DNA of 64,000 nucleotides from the NCBI RefSeq assembly GCF_016583905.1, contig NZ_NRRY01000006.1:1-64000 (forward strand). Direction: 5' to 3'. The stretch comes from Lamprobacter modestohalophilus. GTDB lineage: Bacteria; Pseudomonadota; Gammaproteobacteria; Chromatiales; Chromatiaceae. Positions 16,975-25,508 of this stretch are shown piece by piece. The number at the start of each line of letters is the position of its first letter. Position 1 is the stretch's first letter. Position numbers and translations under genes: made by a program. The notes beneath the pieces are model-generated. The model did not search any database. It worked only from the letters and a program-made list of their open reading frames with translations, and was not told the DNA's origin.

Positions 16975-17832
16975 ATGCCGGAGTCTGTCGAGAAGTGGGA
17001 GCAAGCCGTGACAGAGCAAGACGTTCTGGAACAAGACCAGCGAGACCGGGGGCTGCTAGAGCAGGCCGTGCAAGACCAGGTTGTGCCCGAGCAGCCGCGC
17101 CAACGGCTGCGCCCGCCTAAGTCGTTGCTGCGGCAGGTCGGTCGCGCGATTGCGGACTTCGGCATGATCCGCGACGGCGATCGCATCCTGCTCGGGGTTT
17201 CGGGCGGTAAGGATTCGTTGTCTCTGCTAGAGGTGTTGCGGCATCTTCGCAGCTACGCCCCAGTGCGCTTCGAGCTTGCGGCGCTGACCATCGACCCTGA
17301 GGTGCCTGGCTTTGACCCCGCGCCCCTCACCGACTGGTACCAGCAGCGCGGCTTGCCCTGGCACTACGAGCGGCAGCCGATCATGGAACAGGCGCGCGAG
17401 CACATGGACGGCGATTCATTTTGCGCCTACTGCGCACGGATGAAGCGCGGCATCATGTATCGACTCTGCCGCGCTCACGGCTATAACGTCCTCGCGCTCG
17501 GGCAGCATCTCGACGACCTCGCCGAGAGCCTGATGCTGTCGATGTTTCATGGTGGCCAGCTGCGGACCATGAAGGCGCATTACCGCAACGACGCCGGCGA
17601 TGTGCGAATCATCCGGCCGTTGGTCTATTGTCGTGAGCGGCAGATGCGTGACTTCGCCAGTCATGCCGGGCTGCCGGTGGTCCCCGACAGTTGCCCGGCC
17701 TGCTTCCAGATGCCGACCCGGCGCGAGCACATGAAGGCGCTGCTGGCGCAGGAAGAAGCCGATCATCCACAGCTGTTTGCCAGCCTGCTTCGTGCCATGC
17801 GTCCGCTGCTGCGCGAGGGGCCGCTCGACTAA
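16975..17832 (+). CDS. ttcA: tRNA 2-thiocytidine biosynthesis protein TtcA
   Basis: 285 residues. The PP-loop ATPase motif LLGVSGGKDSLSLLE adenylates the tRNA base. FCAYCARMKRGIMY supplies two Cys of the 4Fe-4S site, and CPACF near the C-terminus the extra Cys pair position. TtcA thiolates cytidine 32 of some tRNAs. The first 45 residues are unusual, rich in Glu and Gln (EQDVLEQDQRDRGLLEQAV). The ATG at 16975 was chosen; one at 16948 overlaps the upstream gene. The stop codon TAA abuts the palindromic element at 17832. Confidence 0.87.
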   Translation: MPESVEKWEQAVTEQDVLEQDQRDRGLLEQAVQDQVVPEQPRQRLRPPKSLLRQVGRAIADFGMIRDGDRILLGVSGGKDSLSLLEVLRHLRSYAPVRFELAALTIDPEVPGFDPAPLTDWYQQRGLPWHYERQPIMEQAREHMDGDSFCAYCARMKRGIMYRLCRAHGYNVLALGQHLDDLAESLMLSMFHGGQLRTMKAHYRNDAGDVRIIRPLVYCRERQMRDFASHAGLPVVPDSCPACFQMPTRREHMKALLAQEEADHPQLFASLLRAMRPLLREGPLD

Positions 17833-17988
17833 GGCGATTTCTGTCAAAGCTCTACCGCCTTGCTTGTCTTTTCGCTCGCCTTCTGCGTTGCATCGTCGGT
17901 CACATAGCCAGCTATGCTCCCGACGACGCTCCTTGAAGGCAAACGAAAATCCTGCGCAATTCGGTACGAGCTTTTCCGGCAATCGCCT
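17832..17988 (+). repeat. 157-base imperfect palindromic intergenic element, full copy
   Basis: The ends AGGCGATTTCTGTCAAAGCT and the reverse complement of AGCTTTTCCGGCAATCGCCT match with few mismatches. The symmetry continues inward (CTTTTCGCTCGCCTTC against GAAGGCAAACGAAAAT) to a central CATAGC-CA-GCTATG. The whole element can therefore fold into one long stem. It begins at the last base of the ttcA stop codon. A shortened relative occurs at 18881-19004. Confidence 0.75.
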
Positions 17989-18241
17989 AAGACGGTTTGC
18001 TGCTTGCAGTCGCGGCCTCGATGTGACCGGCTTGTCACAGAATCAGGCGGGATAGCGCAAAAAAACCGAAATTTCGACTAGGCTTAGCGTGAAACAAGCG
18101 CTCGATCGTCCTGAGTGGCGACGCGCTCTGTCAGTTCGCAAAACGTCAGTTACAAAACGATACCGGGTCGCTTTAGCTGTAGCGCGGGCGGCCCGGCCAT
18201 CAAGGATGGTCAGTCGGCCATCATGGCCTGGAGGCCCCGCG
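17989..18241. other. Leader region of the CheW-domain gene
   Basis: With the palindromic element this makes a gene-free stretch of about 410 bases. The part after the element has an A-run (AAAAAAACC near 18060). I could not assign a confident promoter or gene. An open frame from 18089 runs into the CheW gene, but its first 51 residues look like read-through. Confidence 0.35.
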
Positions 18242-18874
18242 ATGATCAGTGCCGAGCGTCGTGCGACGCCAATCTCCGAGCCGCCCCACTTTGAGGTCGC
18301 GGAGGAGTGTGTGGTCTTTGCGCTCTGCGCTCAGACCTACGCCGTTGCCGCAGACCGGCTGCTGAGCTGCTTGTCTCTGCCGCGTCTGACCGCGCTCGAT
18401 GATACCCCGCCTTATCTGATGGGCGCCTTCGATCTGCGCGGTGTGCTCGCGCCGGTCGTGAGCCCGGCCGTGCTCGGAGGTGCGCCATTGCAGCCTGCTG
18501 CCAGCAGTGATCTCCTGATCGTGCTCGAGGCAGAAGGTGACCCACTCGCATTGCATGCGGATACCCTGCTTGGGATCGAGCCGCTTTGCGCCCAACCTTG
18601 GGAGCGTCGATCAGTCTCGGCAGGCACTTTGCAGATCAGATTGAGTGGAGGTCGGGCGCAGTTTATCGATCCGTCGCTGATCGCACTGGTCGCTGACCCG
18701 CAAGGCTTGTCCGATCACGGCTCGGCCGCTCAGTCCGCCGATGAACGCTTGCTGGATTTTGAGCGCGAGCTCGATGCCAGTGCCCTGGCCCTGTTGGAGA
18801 GGCGCGCCGAGCGTTACCGGAGCCTGGCGCGGGTCGTCCGTGGCCGCCGCCGATGGGGTGAGGTGAGTGCGTAG
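18242..18874 (+). CDS. Solitary CheW-domain protein
   Basis: 210 residues. A CheW-like fold spans about residues 18-160: ECVVFALCAQTYAVAADRLL, then PYLMGAFDLRGVLAPVVSP, the typical conserved turn with Asn replaced by Asp. The last 35 residues are charged helix (LLERRAERYRSLARVVRG). CheW proteins couple chemoreceptors to CheA; no other chemotaxis gene lies in the window. The ATG at 18242 has TGGAGG upstream. The gene is flanked on both sides by related palindromic elements. Confidence 0.75.
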   Translation: MISAERRATPISEPPHFEVAEECVVFALCAQTYAVAADRLLSCLSLPRLTALDDTPPYLMGAFDLRGVLAPVVSPAVLGGAPLQPAASSDLLIVLEAEGDPLALHADTLLGIEPLCAQPWERRSVSAGTLQIRLSGGRAQFIDPSLIALVADPQGLSDHGSAAQSADERLLDFERELDASALALLERRAERYRSLARVVRGRRRWGEVSA

Positions 18875-18880
18875 AGCGCG

Positions 18881-19004
18881 CGTCGCCGGTCACATAGCCC
18901 GACCAGCCTCCCCGACTAGCCCTCCCGACTAGGCCCCCGACGAAGCTCATTGAAGGCAAAGTGACATCCTGGGCCATTCGGTATGATCTTGCCGGCAATC
19001 GCCT
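18881..19004 (-). repeat. Shortened copy of the palindromic intergenic element
   Basis: Shares GGTCACATAGCC, CGACGA-GCTC-TTGAAGGCAAA, CATCCTG-GC-ATTCGGTA and GCCGGCAATCGCCT with the copy at 17832-17988, in the same order. The left arm is missing and the centre is expanded by CCCGACTAG repeats. Its right end is the last base of the phosphohexomutase stop codon, mirroring the position of the first copy at ttcA. Confidence 0.7.
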
Positions 19005-20491
19005 CAGCTGCGCCAGCCCTCCAGGATCGCCAGGCAACGCTGGTTGAGATCCCGCGCCCGCTCGGGGCTGTCGGCCTCCGTGTAGGCGCGTAGCTCCGGC
19101 GCATTGCCGGACGGGCGCAGATGCAGGATATCTCCACTGGCGAGGGTCATGCGGATGCCGTCGGTCTGATCGACCTCTGCAACCGGCCCAAACTCAGCAC
19201 CGAAGACCTGATCGAGGGCGGCGCGATCGGCGGCTAGGTCGCCGGTCTGGAAGGCAGCAAAGCGCTCCGCGCTCAGCGTCGTCGGGAACTCTTTGAGTCG
19301 GTCACTGTAGGTAAAGCGCTGCGGGAGTGACTTGGCGAGCGCCGACAGCGGCTGCTGGTGAGCGCGCGCGGCGCCGATCAGCGTGACCGCGACGATCACC
19401 GCATCCCGCGTTGGCAGCGCTGGCAAGATGCGGCCTTCGCGCTCGATATCGGAGTCGGTCAGGAAACCACCGTTCGCCTCGTAACCAACCACCGGTGCGA
19501 TCCCTCGCGCCGACAATGACTGCATGCCGGCGATCACATAGGGAGAGCCGATGCGGGTGCGCACTGTCTCGCTGAACCAGCCGCTGGCTTCTAGCGCGGT
19601 ATTGGAGCTGATCGGCGTCACCACCGCGGTGGCGCCTAGGGCCTGTGCGCAGAGCACCCCAGCGATATCGCCGCGGAGCCACTCGCCGCGCTCGTCGCCG
19701 ACCAGGGGGCGGTCGCCGTCGCCATCGGTTGAGACCAGCGCCGCGAGCCGCCCATCGGCGGCCCAGTCGCGGGCGAGGGCGATATCCTCGGCCCGGATCG
19801 CTTCGGTGTCGACCGGCAGGAAGGTCTCGGAGAAGCCGAGGCGCTCAACCTCGGCACCGAGCCCGGTGAGAACCCGAAACAGGGCGTCACGGGCAACGCT
19901 GGAGTGTTCGTAAAGGCCAATGCGCAGGCCAGCAAGCCAGTCAGCTGGGAAGAAGTCGAGATAACGTGCGATGTAGTGCTCGAGTGCGGCCGGGTTCTCC
20001 GGCGGCAGGGCGCTGTGCTGCGGGTCGGTGAAGGCGCCAGCCGCGTCGAACAGCCCATCGGGTAGCTCGATCTGCTGCGCGCGAATGCCTTCCTCATCTG
20101 CCTTCAGGATCTCTCCGCTGCGCAGATTGAACTTGATGCCATTGCGGTCATCGGGGATATGACTGCCGGTCACCATCATCGTCGGCCAGCCCTGGGCGAT
20201 GCCATAAGCCGCGACCGCTGGGGTTGGGAGACGGCCGAGGTAGTGGGCTGTGCAGCCACAATCGCTGACGGCCTTGGCGCAGGCGCCCAGGATGCGCGCT
20301 GTGCTAGCGCGAAAATCGCCCGCGAGCCCGATATCGGCGCCTACCGATAACGCTCCCGCGCCGAGCAGGTGGCGCAAGAAGCCTTGCGCATAGGCGTAGC
20401 AGACCAGGTCGGTCATGTCCTCAACGCGGCCTCGTGCGCCGCTAGTACCAAACTTAACGCCGGTTTCGGCCATCAAGTCGCCAATGTGCAT
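19004..20491 (-). CDS. Phosphohexomutase (phosphomannomutase/phosphoglucomutase family)
   Basis: 495 residues of the alpha-D-phosphohexomutase family. The catalytic serine loop is MVTGSHIPDDRNGIKF and the magnesium loop STDGDGDRPLV. The sugar-binding loop is VGYEANGG and the phosphate-binding loop RPSGNAPELRAY. All four catalytic sites are present. It interconverts hexose 1- and 6-phosphates for polysaccharide or nucleotide-sugar synthesis; the exact sugar cannot be told. The start is the ATG at 20491, preceded by GGGAGAG. The longer frame to 20878 runs through the divergent neighbour and is rejected. Confidence 0.85.
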   Translation of the reverse strand: MHIGDLMAETGVKFGTSGARGRVEDMTDLVCYAYAQGFLRHLLGAGALSVGADIGLAGDFRASTARILGACAKAVSDCGCTAHYLGRLPTPAVAAYGIAQGWPTMMVTGSHIPDDRNGIKFNLRSGEILKADEEGIRAQQIELPDGLFDAAGAFTDPQHSALPPENPAALEHYIARYLDFFPADWLAGLRIGLYEHSSVARDALFRVLTGLGAEVERLGFSETFLPVDTEAIRAEDIALARDWAADGRLAALVSTDGDGDRPLVGDERGEWLRGDIAGVLCAQALGATAVVTPISSNTALEASGWFSETVRTRIGSPYVIAGMQSLSARGIAPVVGYEANGGFLTDSDIEREGRILPALPTRDAVIVAVTLIGAARAHQQPLSALAKSLPQRFTYSDRLKEFPTTLSAERFAAFQTGDLAADRAALDQVFGAEFGPVAEVDQTDGIRMTLASGDILHLRPSGNAPELRAYTEADSPERARDLNQRCLAILEGWRS

Positions 20492-20684
20492 GATGCGCTC
20501 TCCCGCGTGCTTCTCTCGTCGCTCGAATTCGGCCATTCTATACGCTTGATAGCGATTGTCTCGGGTCTTCCGTGGTTGCTGTACCCGGCGGCCTCTGACG
20601 TCGCTTTCTCGCCCCCGGCAACCGTGATATGGTCGCCGCGTCCTTCCATCCCTAAAGCAACCTAAGATGAGGAGTACCACCACG

Positions 20685-21356
20685 ATGTCTAAGAAATACT
20701 TTTTCCTGTCGGCCGTATCGGCCATGGCTCTGACCCTGAGTCTCGGCACCGCTGCGCTGGCCCAAGAAACTGCGGCCCCGGCGGCCCCAGCAGCGCCTGA
20801 GACCGCGCCCAGCGCTGAAACTGCGGCGCCCGAGCAGGCGGCGTCGGAGGCACCTTCTGTCGATTCGATGGAAGCCATGCGCGCCGAGATGCAGCAGCGC
20901 TACGAAGCGGCGATGGCGGAGCGGGCTAAGCGCGTCGAGGAGATGCGTGCAAAGGCCGAGCAGCGTCGCAAAGAGATGCTCGAGCGCTATGAGGCCTACC
21001 GCGAGACCATCGAGGCCATGAGCGAAGAGCAGAAGGAGGCGATTGCGGCCCTCTTCGGTGGTGCGGCTCAGCAGCCTGAGATGCCCCCCATGCCGCCGAT
21101 GGGACCTGGCTACGGCCAGCCCCCTCAGGGCGGGTATGGTTACGGACGTGGCTATCCTGGTCGTGGTTATCCGATGCACCCGAACTGTGGGGAGATGGGC
21201 GCTGACTGCCCACGCATGCACCGGATGCCGCCGATGATGATGCGCGATATGCCTGAGATGCCCGCCATGCCGGATATGCCGCCGATGCCAGAGCGTCCGG
21301 CCATGCCACAGATGCCTGCGGCACCGAGCGTTGGTCCAGCAGCTTCGACCAACTGA
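20685..21356 (+). CDS. Secreted Met/Pro-rich protein of unknown function
   Basis: 223 residues. A clear signal peptide (MSKKYFFLSAVSAM... to ALAQ) is followed by an Ala/Glu/Pro-rich stretch and a charged helical segment (about 60-125: MRAEMQQRYEAAMAERAKR, MSEEQKEAIAALFGG). A Gly/Tyr/Pro-rich part (GYGYGRGYPGRGYP) leads to a C-terminal tail with about 20 Met in Met-Pro repeats, plus two Cys and two His. Dense Met, His and Cys in an exported protein suggest metal binding, for example copper; this is inference. The start is the ATG at 20685. A likely terminator hairpin follows. Confidence 0.7.
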   Translation: MSKKYFFLSAVSAMALTLSLGTAALAQETAAPAAPAAPETAPSAETAAPEQAASEAPSVDSMEAMRAEMQQRYEAAMAERAKRVEEMRAKAEQRRKEMLERYEAYRETIEAMSEEQKEAIAALFGGAAQQPEMPPMPPMGPGYGQPPQGGYGYGRGYPGRGYPMHPNCGEMGADCPRMHRMPPMMMRDMPEMPAMPDMPPMPERPAMPQMPAAPSVGPAASTN

Positions 21357-21390
21357 TCAGCCACCGCTTGGCGGCTGCGAGACCCGACCG

Positions 21391-21437
21391 ACCCAGAGGC
21401 CCCGCGGCGTTCTTGCCGAGGCGGCGCCTGGGTCGTT
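21391..21437 (+). terminator. Hairpin after the Met-rich gene
   Basis: CGACCCAG at the left and CTGGGTCG at the right form an 8-base-pair stem over a GC-rich partly paired loop, followed by TTCTAG. A rho-independent terminator with a weak T-tract is plausible. Confidence 0.5.
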
Positions 21438-21517
21438 CTAGAACCTGTTCGAGCGACGGCTGATCGGGGCTCGGGGCCGCGGTCGGTTCTTATCGCCTTC
21501 TTTTGTCGGAGTCCGGC

Positions 21518-22096
21518 ATGACCCTGATTCGCAATCTGCTCGCGCTGATCGGTGCGCTGACCTTGGTCGTTTTGCTCGCGGCCGCGATCTGGCTCGGTCC
21601 ACGGCTCGCCAGCTTTGACCCAGAGTTCTTGCCAACCTATTCCACTTTCGCTGCAAATCTCCTCGCCACCGGCGACCCCGGCGGCGCCATGATGTGGTCG
21701 GTGCCGGTCGAAGATGGGCTGAGTGTCGATGAGGTGATCGATTCGCTAAAGAGCCTCGCAACCACCAACAACCTGCTCTTCGTCGGCGAGTCGCCCTTTT
21801 ATCAGCAGGTCGAGGCGGTAACGGGCGAGCCTTATCGCTACGTCAACTTCCTGTCGTTCTGCGACGCGCAAGTCGGCAAGATGATGCTCGAGTACCGCAA
21901 TCACTATAGTGGTTTCATGCCCTGTCGGATTGCATTGGTCGAAGATCGCGAGGGTCAGCTCTGGCTGTTCTCGATGAACCTCGATTTCATGATCTACGGC
22001 GGCAAGGAGCTTCCCGCAGAGCTGAAGCAGGAGGCCGTCAGCGTCCGCGATACGTTACGCGGGATGATGGAAGGCGCTGCGGCCGGTGAGTTCTGA
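21518..22096 (+). CDS. DUF302-domain membrane-anchored protein
   Basis: 192 residues. One N-terminal membrane helix (about 5-27) precedes a DUF302 domain: VPVEDGLSVDEVIDSLKSLA, then NLLFVGESPFYQQ, and FLSFCDAQVGKMMLEY with MPCRIALVEDREGQLW. DUF302 proteins are small alpha-beta proteins often found near sulfur and metal genes in purple bacteria; the function is unknown. The ATG at 21518 has CGGAG upstream; a TTG at 21503 is rejected. Convergent with engB. Confidence 0.8.
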   Translation: MTLIRNLLALIGALTLVVLLAAAIWLGPRLASFDPEFLPTYSTFAANLLATGDPGGAMMWSVPVEDGLSVDEVIDSLKSLATTNNLLFVGESPFYQQVEAVTGEPYRYVNFLSFCDAQVGKMMLEYRNHYSGFMPCRIALVEDREGQLWLFSMNLDFMIYGGKELPAELKQEAVSVRDTLRGMMEGAAAGEF

Positions 22097-22097
22097 A

Positions 22098-22135
22098 GCC
22101 CGTTTGCACGTTCCTCGCGGACGACTGAAACGGGC
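22098..22135 (+). terminator. Possible terminator hairpin after the DUF302 gene
   Basis: Perfect 8-base arms GCCCGTTT and AAACGGGC with a 22-base loop, two bases after the DUF302 stop and before the convergent engB end. There is no T-run, so it may only protect the 3' end. Confidence 0.3.
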
Positions 22136-22203
22136 ACCCAAACAGGGTGAGATTAGGCAAGCATGGTGAGATAGGTCTGCGCGCGGTGACAGGCGCTGGG
22201 CAG

Positions 22204-22872
22204 CTAAGCGCTTGGTGCGGCTGCTAGGTCAGTCTCATCAACTGCTCCAGATACCTGAGCTGGTAGGCCGAGCCAGTCCTTGATCTGGTCTTGTGCCTCA
22301 TTTAGGCCAAGCCGGCTGACCGCGGAGAAGGCCATCACGTGAACGGGCACTGGCGCGGCAGACAGTGCCTTGCGGACCTCGTTGAGGCTGCGCGCAACCC
22401 CGCTGCGCTTGAGCTTGTCGGCCTTGGTCAACACCAGCAGCAGCGGCAGTCCGGCGGCGATGCCCCAGTCGATCATCTGCTGGTCGATATCCGTCAACGG
22501 ATGGCGGATATCCATGACCACCACCAGCCCCTTCAGCGAGCTGCGGCGCTCGAGATAGCGCTCCATCAGCTGCTGCCAACGCCGCTTGATCGCGAGTGAG
22601 ACCTTGGCAAAGCCATAGCCGGGCAGATCGACCAGCCGACGCTCGTCATCGAGGCGAAAGAAGACCAACTGCTGCGTGCGCCCCGGCGTCTTGCTGGTGC
22701 GCGCAAGGCCTTTTTGATGGCAGATGACGTTGATCGCGCTCGACTTGCCGGCATTCGATCGGCCTGCGAAGGCGACCTCAAAGCCGCTGTCGTCCGGGGT
22801 GGCAGCCAGGTCCGGCGCGGAGCTGAGGAAGGCCGCGCGCTGGAATAGCGGGTTGGTGATCGGCTCGTTCAT
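22204..22872 (-). CDS. engB: Ribosome biogenesis GTP-binding protein EngB (YihA/YsxC)
   Basis: 222 residues. GTPase motifs: G1 [10 protein letters not shown]2 region [10 protein letters not shown]3 [11 protein letters not shown]4 TKADKL, and the SAVSRLG segment as G5. EngB is an essential GTPase in 50S subunit assembly. The start is the ATG at 22872, which overlaps the moaC stop by four bases (ATGA), so the pair is probably translationally coupled. Confidence 0.95.
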   Translation of the reverse strand: MNEPITNPLFQRAAFLSSAPDLAATPDDSGFEVAFAGRSNAGKSSAINVICHQKGLARTSKTPGRTQQLVFFRLDDERRLVDLPGYGFAKVSLAIKRRWQQLMERYLERRSSLKGLVVVMDIRHPLTDIDQQMIDWGIAAGLPLLLVLTKADKLKRSGVARSLNEVRKALSAAPVPVHVMAFSAVSRLGLNEAQDQIKDWLGLPAQVSGAVDETDLAAAPSA

Positions 22873-23372
22873 GCGCTCCGCACCCAATGTCCGCTGCGTC
22901 CACCCTGCTTCTCGAGCAGACGAACCTGATCGATGACCATGCCGCGGTCGACCGCCTTGCACATGTCGTAGATCGTGAGCAGTGCGATCTGGACCGCGCA
23001 CAGGGCTTCCATCTCAACCCCGGTGCGACCGCGCGTCGCGACCGTCACGCGGCAGAAGACGATGGCGGCTTTGGCTGTCGCCTGCTGCACTTCAAAGCTG
23101 CAATCGACCTTGGTCAGCGCCAGTGGATGGCAGAGCGGTATCAGATCAGCGGTGCGCTTGGCGCCCATGATGCCGGCGATGCGCGCGATGCCGAGCACAT
23201 CGCCCTTGGCATGACCGCCTTGCTCGATCAGGCGCAGTGTCTCAGGCTGCATCCGGATGCAGCCCTCAGCTTGCGCGACGCGCTCAGTTTCCTGCTTGGC
23301 GCCGACATCGACCATCTGCGCCTCGCCGGCGCGGTTGAAATGCGTCAGTTCGTTCACGTCGCCTGCCAACAT
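22869..23372 (-). CDS. moaC: Cyclic pyranopterin monophosphate synthase MoaC
   Basis: 167 residues. Family signatures are [40 protein letters not shown] and [20 protein letters not shown] followed by [10 protein letters not shown], which holds the catalytic Asp and Lys. MoaC converts the MoaA product to cyclic pyranopterin monophosphate in molybdenum cofactor synthesis. The ATG at 23372 is used; a GTG at 23357, giving VNELTHFN like other MoaC starts, is an equal candidate. No other moa gene is nearby. Confidence 0.93.
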   Translation of the reverse strand: MLAGDVNELTHFNRAGEAQMVDVGAKQETERVAQAEGCIRMQPETLRLIEQGGHAKGDVLGIARIAGIMGAKRTADLIPLCHPLALTKVDCSFEVQQATAKAAIVFCRVTVATRGRTGVEMEALCAVQIALLTIYDMCKAVDRGMVIDQVRLLEKQGGRSGHWVRSA

Positions 23373-23520
23373 AATCAAAAGATGTCGAAACCATAGCACG
23401 GGCAACCAAGAGTTGGCGCTGATCGACTACCATTAGGCCAGGTAGGATTAGGTCAGGTCGTCTGCGGTGTCGCATGGCGCTGGCCACCGATGTGCTGGTC
23501 AGCCCAGGTCCAGCTTCACC

Positions 23521-23562
23521 GATCTTGCTTTATCGATCTCGCTTCATCGATCTCGCTTCATC
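23521..23562 (+). repeat. Three tandem 14-base units before lemA
   Basis: Units GATCTTGCTTTATC, GATCTCGCTTCATC and GATCTCGCTTCATC, followed by GATCTCCGG and the lemA ribosome site. The last two are identical. It occupies the 5' leader of lemA. Confidence 0.6.
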
Positions 23563-23579
23563 GATCTCCGGAGTTCTGC

Positions 23580-24155
23580 ATGAGCCTGACGCTGATCATC
23601 GTCCTTGTCGTGCTCCTGATCATCGGGCTCTACGCGGGCGCCATCTACAATAACCTGGTGCGGTTGAAGCATCAGGTGGCCAAGGCCTGGTCGAATATCG
23701 ATGTCGTGCTCAAGCAGCGTCACGATGAGCTGCCGAATCTGGTCGCGGTCTGCCGTGAGTACATGCGCCACGAGCAGGAAACCTTGCAGCGTGTCGTCGA
23801 GGCGCGCTCGGCGGTCTCGTCGGCGCGCCAGCGCGGCGATGTGCGCGGTGTCGGTCAGGCCGAGGAGGCTTTGCGAGGTGGACTCGGTCAGCTCTTCGCG
23901 CTGGCGGAGCACTATCCAGACCTCAAGGCCAACGCCAGCTTTCAGCAGCTCTCGCAGCGGATCTCTTATCTCGAAGACAGCATTGCCGACCGTCGCGAGC
24001 TCTATAACGACAGTGTTAACGTCAACAACATGCGTATCGAACAGCTTCCGGATCTGTTGATCGCCCGCCTGTTCGCCTTCAAGCCCGTCGAGTTGTTGCA
24101 GTTTGCCGAGGCGCGCGAGGCGGTTGATGTGCGAGGCCTGTTTGGACGCCACTGA
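23580..24155 (+). CDS. lemA: LemA family protein
   Basis: 191 residues. A single N-terminal membrane helix (about 3-22) is followed by a helical bundle with the LemA signatures NNLVRLKHQVAKAWSNIDV and LKQRHDELPNLV and, near the C-terminus, DSVNVNNMRIEQLPDLLIA. LemA proteins are membrane-anchored with an unsettled role and often pair with GIDE/E3-ligase-like membrane proteins or TPM proteins, as here. The ATG at 23580 follows CCGGAG. The GIDE gene follows after 50 bases. Confidence 0.92.
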   Translation: MSLTLIIVLVVLLIIGLYAGAIYNNLVRLKHQVAKAWSNIDVVLKQRHDELPNLVAVCREYMRHEQETLQRVVEARSAVSSARQRGDVRGVGQAEEALRGGLGQLFALAEHYPDLKANASFQQLSQRISYLEDSIADRRELYNDSVNVNNMRIEQLPDLLIARLFAFKPVELLQFAEAREAVDVRGLFGRH

Positions 24156-24205
24156 GCTGGCGGGCTCGATGCGGACAGCTGACCAGCGGTTTCGGGCGTG
24201 AATCG

Positions 24206-25132
24206 ATGCCAGACTTCTTTGTCCACCTAGCTCAAGGCGCCGATTCGGGCGGTTTCTGGGTTGCGGTTCTGTTCGGCCTCGGCGTTGGCGGGCTGCTGCT
24301 GCATCAAGGCCTCAGCGCCTTCTGGCGATTGCGTCTGATCCACGACACGCCCACCGCGCGGGTGCGCTCGGCGGCGCAGGGCTACGTCGAGTTGAGTGGA
24401 GAGGCGCGGCCACTGCGCGCGCTTGTCCCGGCGCACCTGACCGGTATTCCTTGTTGCTGGTATCGCTGGCGGATCGAGGAGCAGCGCGGCAGTGGGCGCA
24501 GCCGCAAATGGGTCACCATCGAGCAGGGCGAGGCCGAGCATGCCTTCCTGCTCGAGGATGGCACCGGACGCTGCGTGGTTGAGCCCAAGGGTGCCAGCAT
24601 CCGCTGTCGGTTGACTGAGCGTTGGTCCAGTCGCGTCAAGGGTGGCGGCCGCTCGGCAGCGTTCAGCTTGGCCGAGTTCATCGGCCTCGGCGGCCGTTAC
24701 CGGATGGTCGAGGAGCGTGTCGCCGAGGCCGATCCGGTCTATGTGCTTGGTTATCTGGAAACGCCGCGGCGCGGTGCGCGCGAGCGTGAGGCCTTGATAC
24801 GCCAGCTGTTGCTGCGCTGGAAGCGGGACCCCGCCCGCCGCGCGCAGCTCGACCGCAACGGCGACGGCAGGATCGATATCGCTGACTGGGAGCAAGCACA
24901 AGCCTTTGCGGCGTGGCTCGCCAATCAAGCCGAGCGCCGCGTTGCCTTACAGCCGGTGCTGCCGCGCATTGGTGCAACCCAAGATGCCCGCCAGCCGTTC
25001 CTGATCTCGACCGCGGGCGAGGCCGCCTTAGTCGGGCATTCCCGCTGGCAGGCGCTTGGCGGCACCCTTGGTGGCGCATTGCTCGGCGTTGTTGCGTTTG
25101 CTGCGATCGCGGCCCGACTTGGCGCGGAATGA
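24206..25132 (+). CDS. GIDE-domain membrane protein with an EF-hand-like loop
   Basis: 308 residues. A membrane segment lies near residues 17-38 and another at the C-terminus (about 284-304). The central part (about 55-200) has GIPCCWYRWRIEEQ and FLLEDGTGRCVVEPKGA, as in prokaryotic GIDE (E3 ubiquitin ligase-like, MULAN-related) domains. It lacks the RING finger of the eukaryotic enzymes. Residues near 217-228 read DRNGDGRIDIAD, a complete EF-hand calcium loop. Together with lemA it forms a widely seen pair of unknown function. Confidence 0.75.
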   Translation: MPDFFVHLAQGADSGGFWVAVLFGLGVGGLLLHQGLSAFWRLRLIHDTPTARVRSAAQGYVELSGEARPLRALVPAHLTGIPCCWYRWRIEEQRGSGRSRKWVTIEQGEAEHAFLLEDGTGRCVVEPKGASIRCRLTERWSSRVKGGGRSAAFSLAEFIGLGGRYRMVEERVAEADPVYVLGYLETPRRGAREREALIRQLLLRWKRDPARRAQLDRNGDGRIDIADWEQAQAFAAWLANQAERRVALQPVLPRIGATQDARQPFLISTAGEAALVGHSRWQALGGTLGGALLGVVAFAAIAARLGAE

Positions 25133-25160
25133 TCCGTGGCACAGGATGGCCGTCGGGCAC

Positions 25161-25184
25161 AAAAAAGCCGGCGCATAGCCGGCT
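25161..25184 (-). terminator. Rho-independent terminator of tRNA-Cys
   Basis: Read on the minus strand: AGCCGGC, loop TATGC, GCCGGCT, then a run of Ts. It lies 15 bases after the 3' end of tRNA-Cys. It could also act in reverse for the GIDE gene, 28 bases upstream on the other strand. Confidence 0.85.
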
Positions 25185-25198
25185 AGTTCGTTGGTCAA

Positions 25199-25272
25199 TG
25201 GAGGCTGAGGTCGGAATCGAACCGGCGTCCACGGCTTTGCAGGCCGCTGCATAACCACTCTGCCACTCAGCC
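25199..25272 (-). tRNA. tRNA-Cys (GCA)
   Basis: Minus strand. Acceptor arms GGCTGAG and CTCAGCC, discriminator T, and encoded CCA. The T-loop is GGTTCGATTCC and the anticodon loop CTGCAAA carries GCA. 74 bases including CCA; a strong terminator follows. Confidence 0.95.
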
Positions 25273-25431
25273 AGACCGCCTAGTTTAAGAGGGATCGCCA
25301 AGCTTGTCACGCCGCAGATCCGTTTTCGACTTGGTCGCTGGTGACTGCTCGCGTTACCATGCTGGCTCTGCGCTTCGACGCTGTCATCGGGTCGCCGTCA
25401 TCGGGTCGTTAAGCGTCCAGCCTCCAGCTTC

Positions 25432-25508
25432 GCCCTCGTAGCTCAGCAGGATAGAGCAACCGCCTCCTAAGCGGTAGGTCACAGGTTCGAATCCTGTCGA
25501 GGGCGCCA
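25432..25508 (+). tRNA. tRNA-Arg (CCT)
   Basis: Acceptor arms GCCCTCG and CGAGGGC, D-arm GCTCAGCAGGATAGAGC, anticodon loop CTCCTAA (anticodon CCT, reading AGG), T-arm ACAGGTTCGAATCCTGT, and encoded CCA. 77 bases. It is divergent from tRNA-Cys, 160 bases away. Confidence 0.95.
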
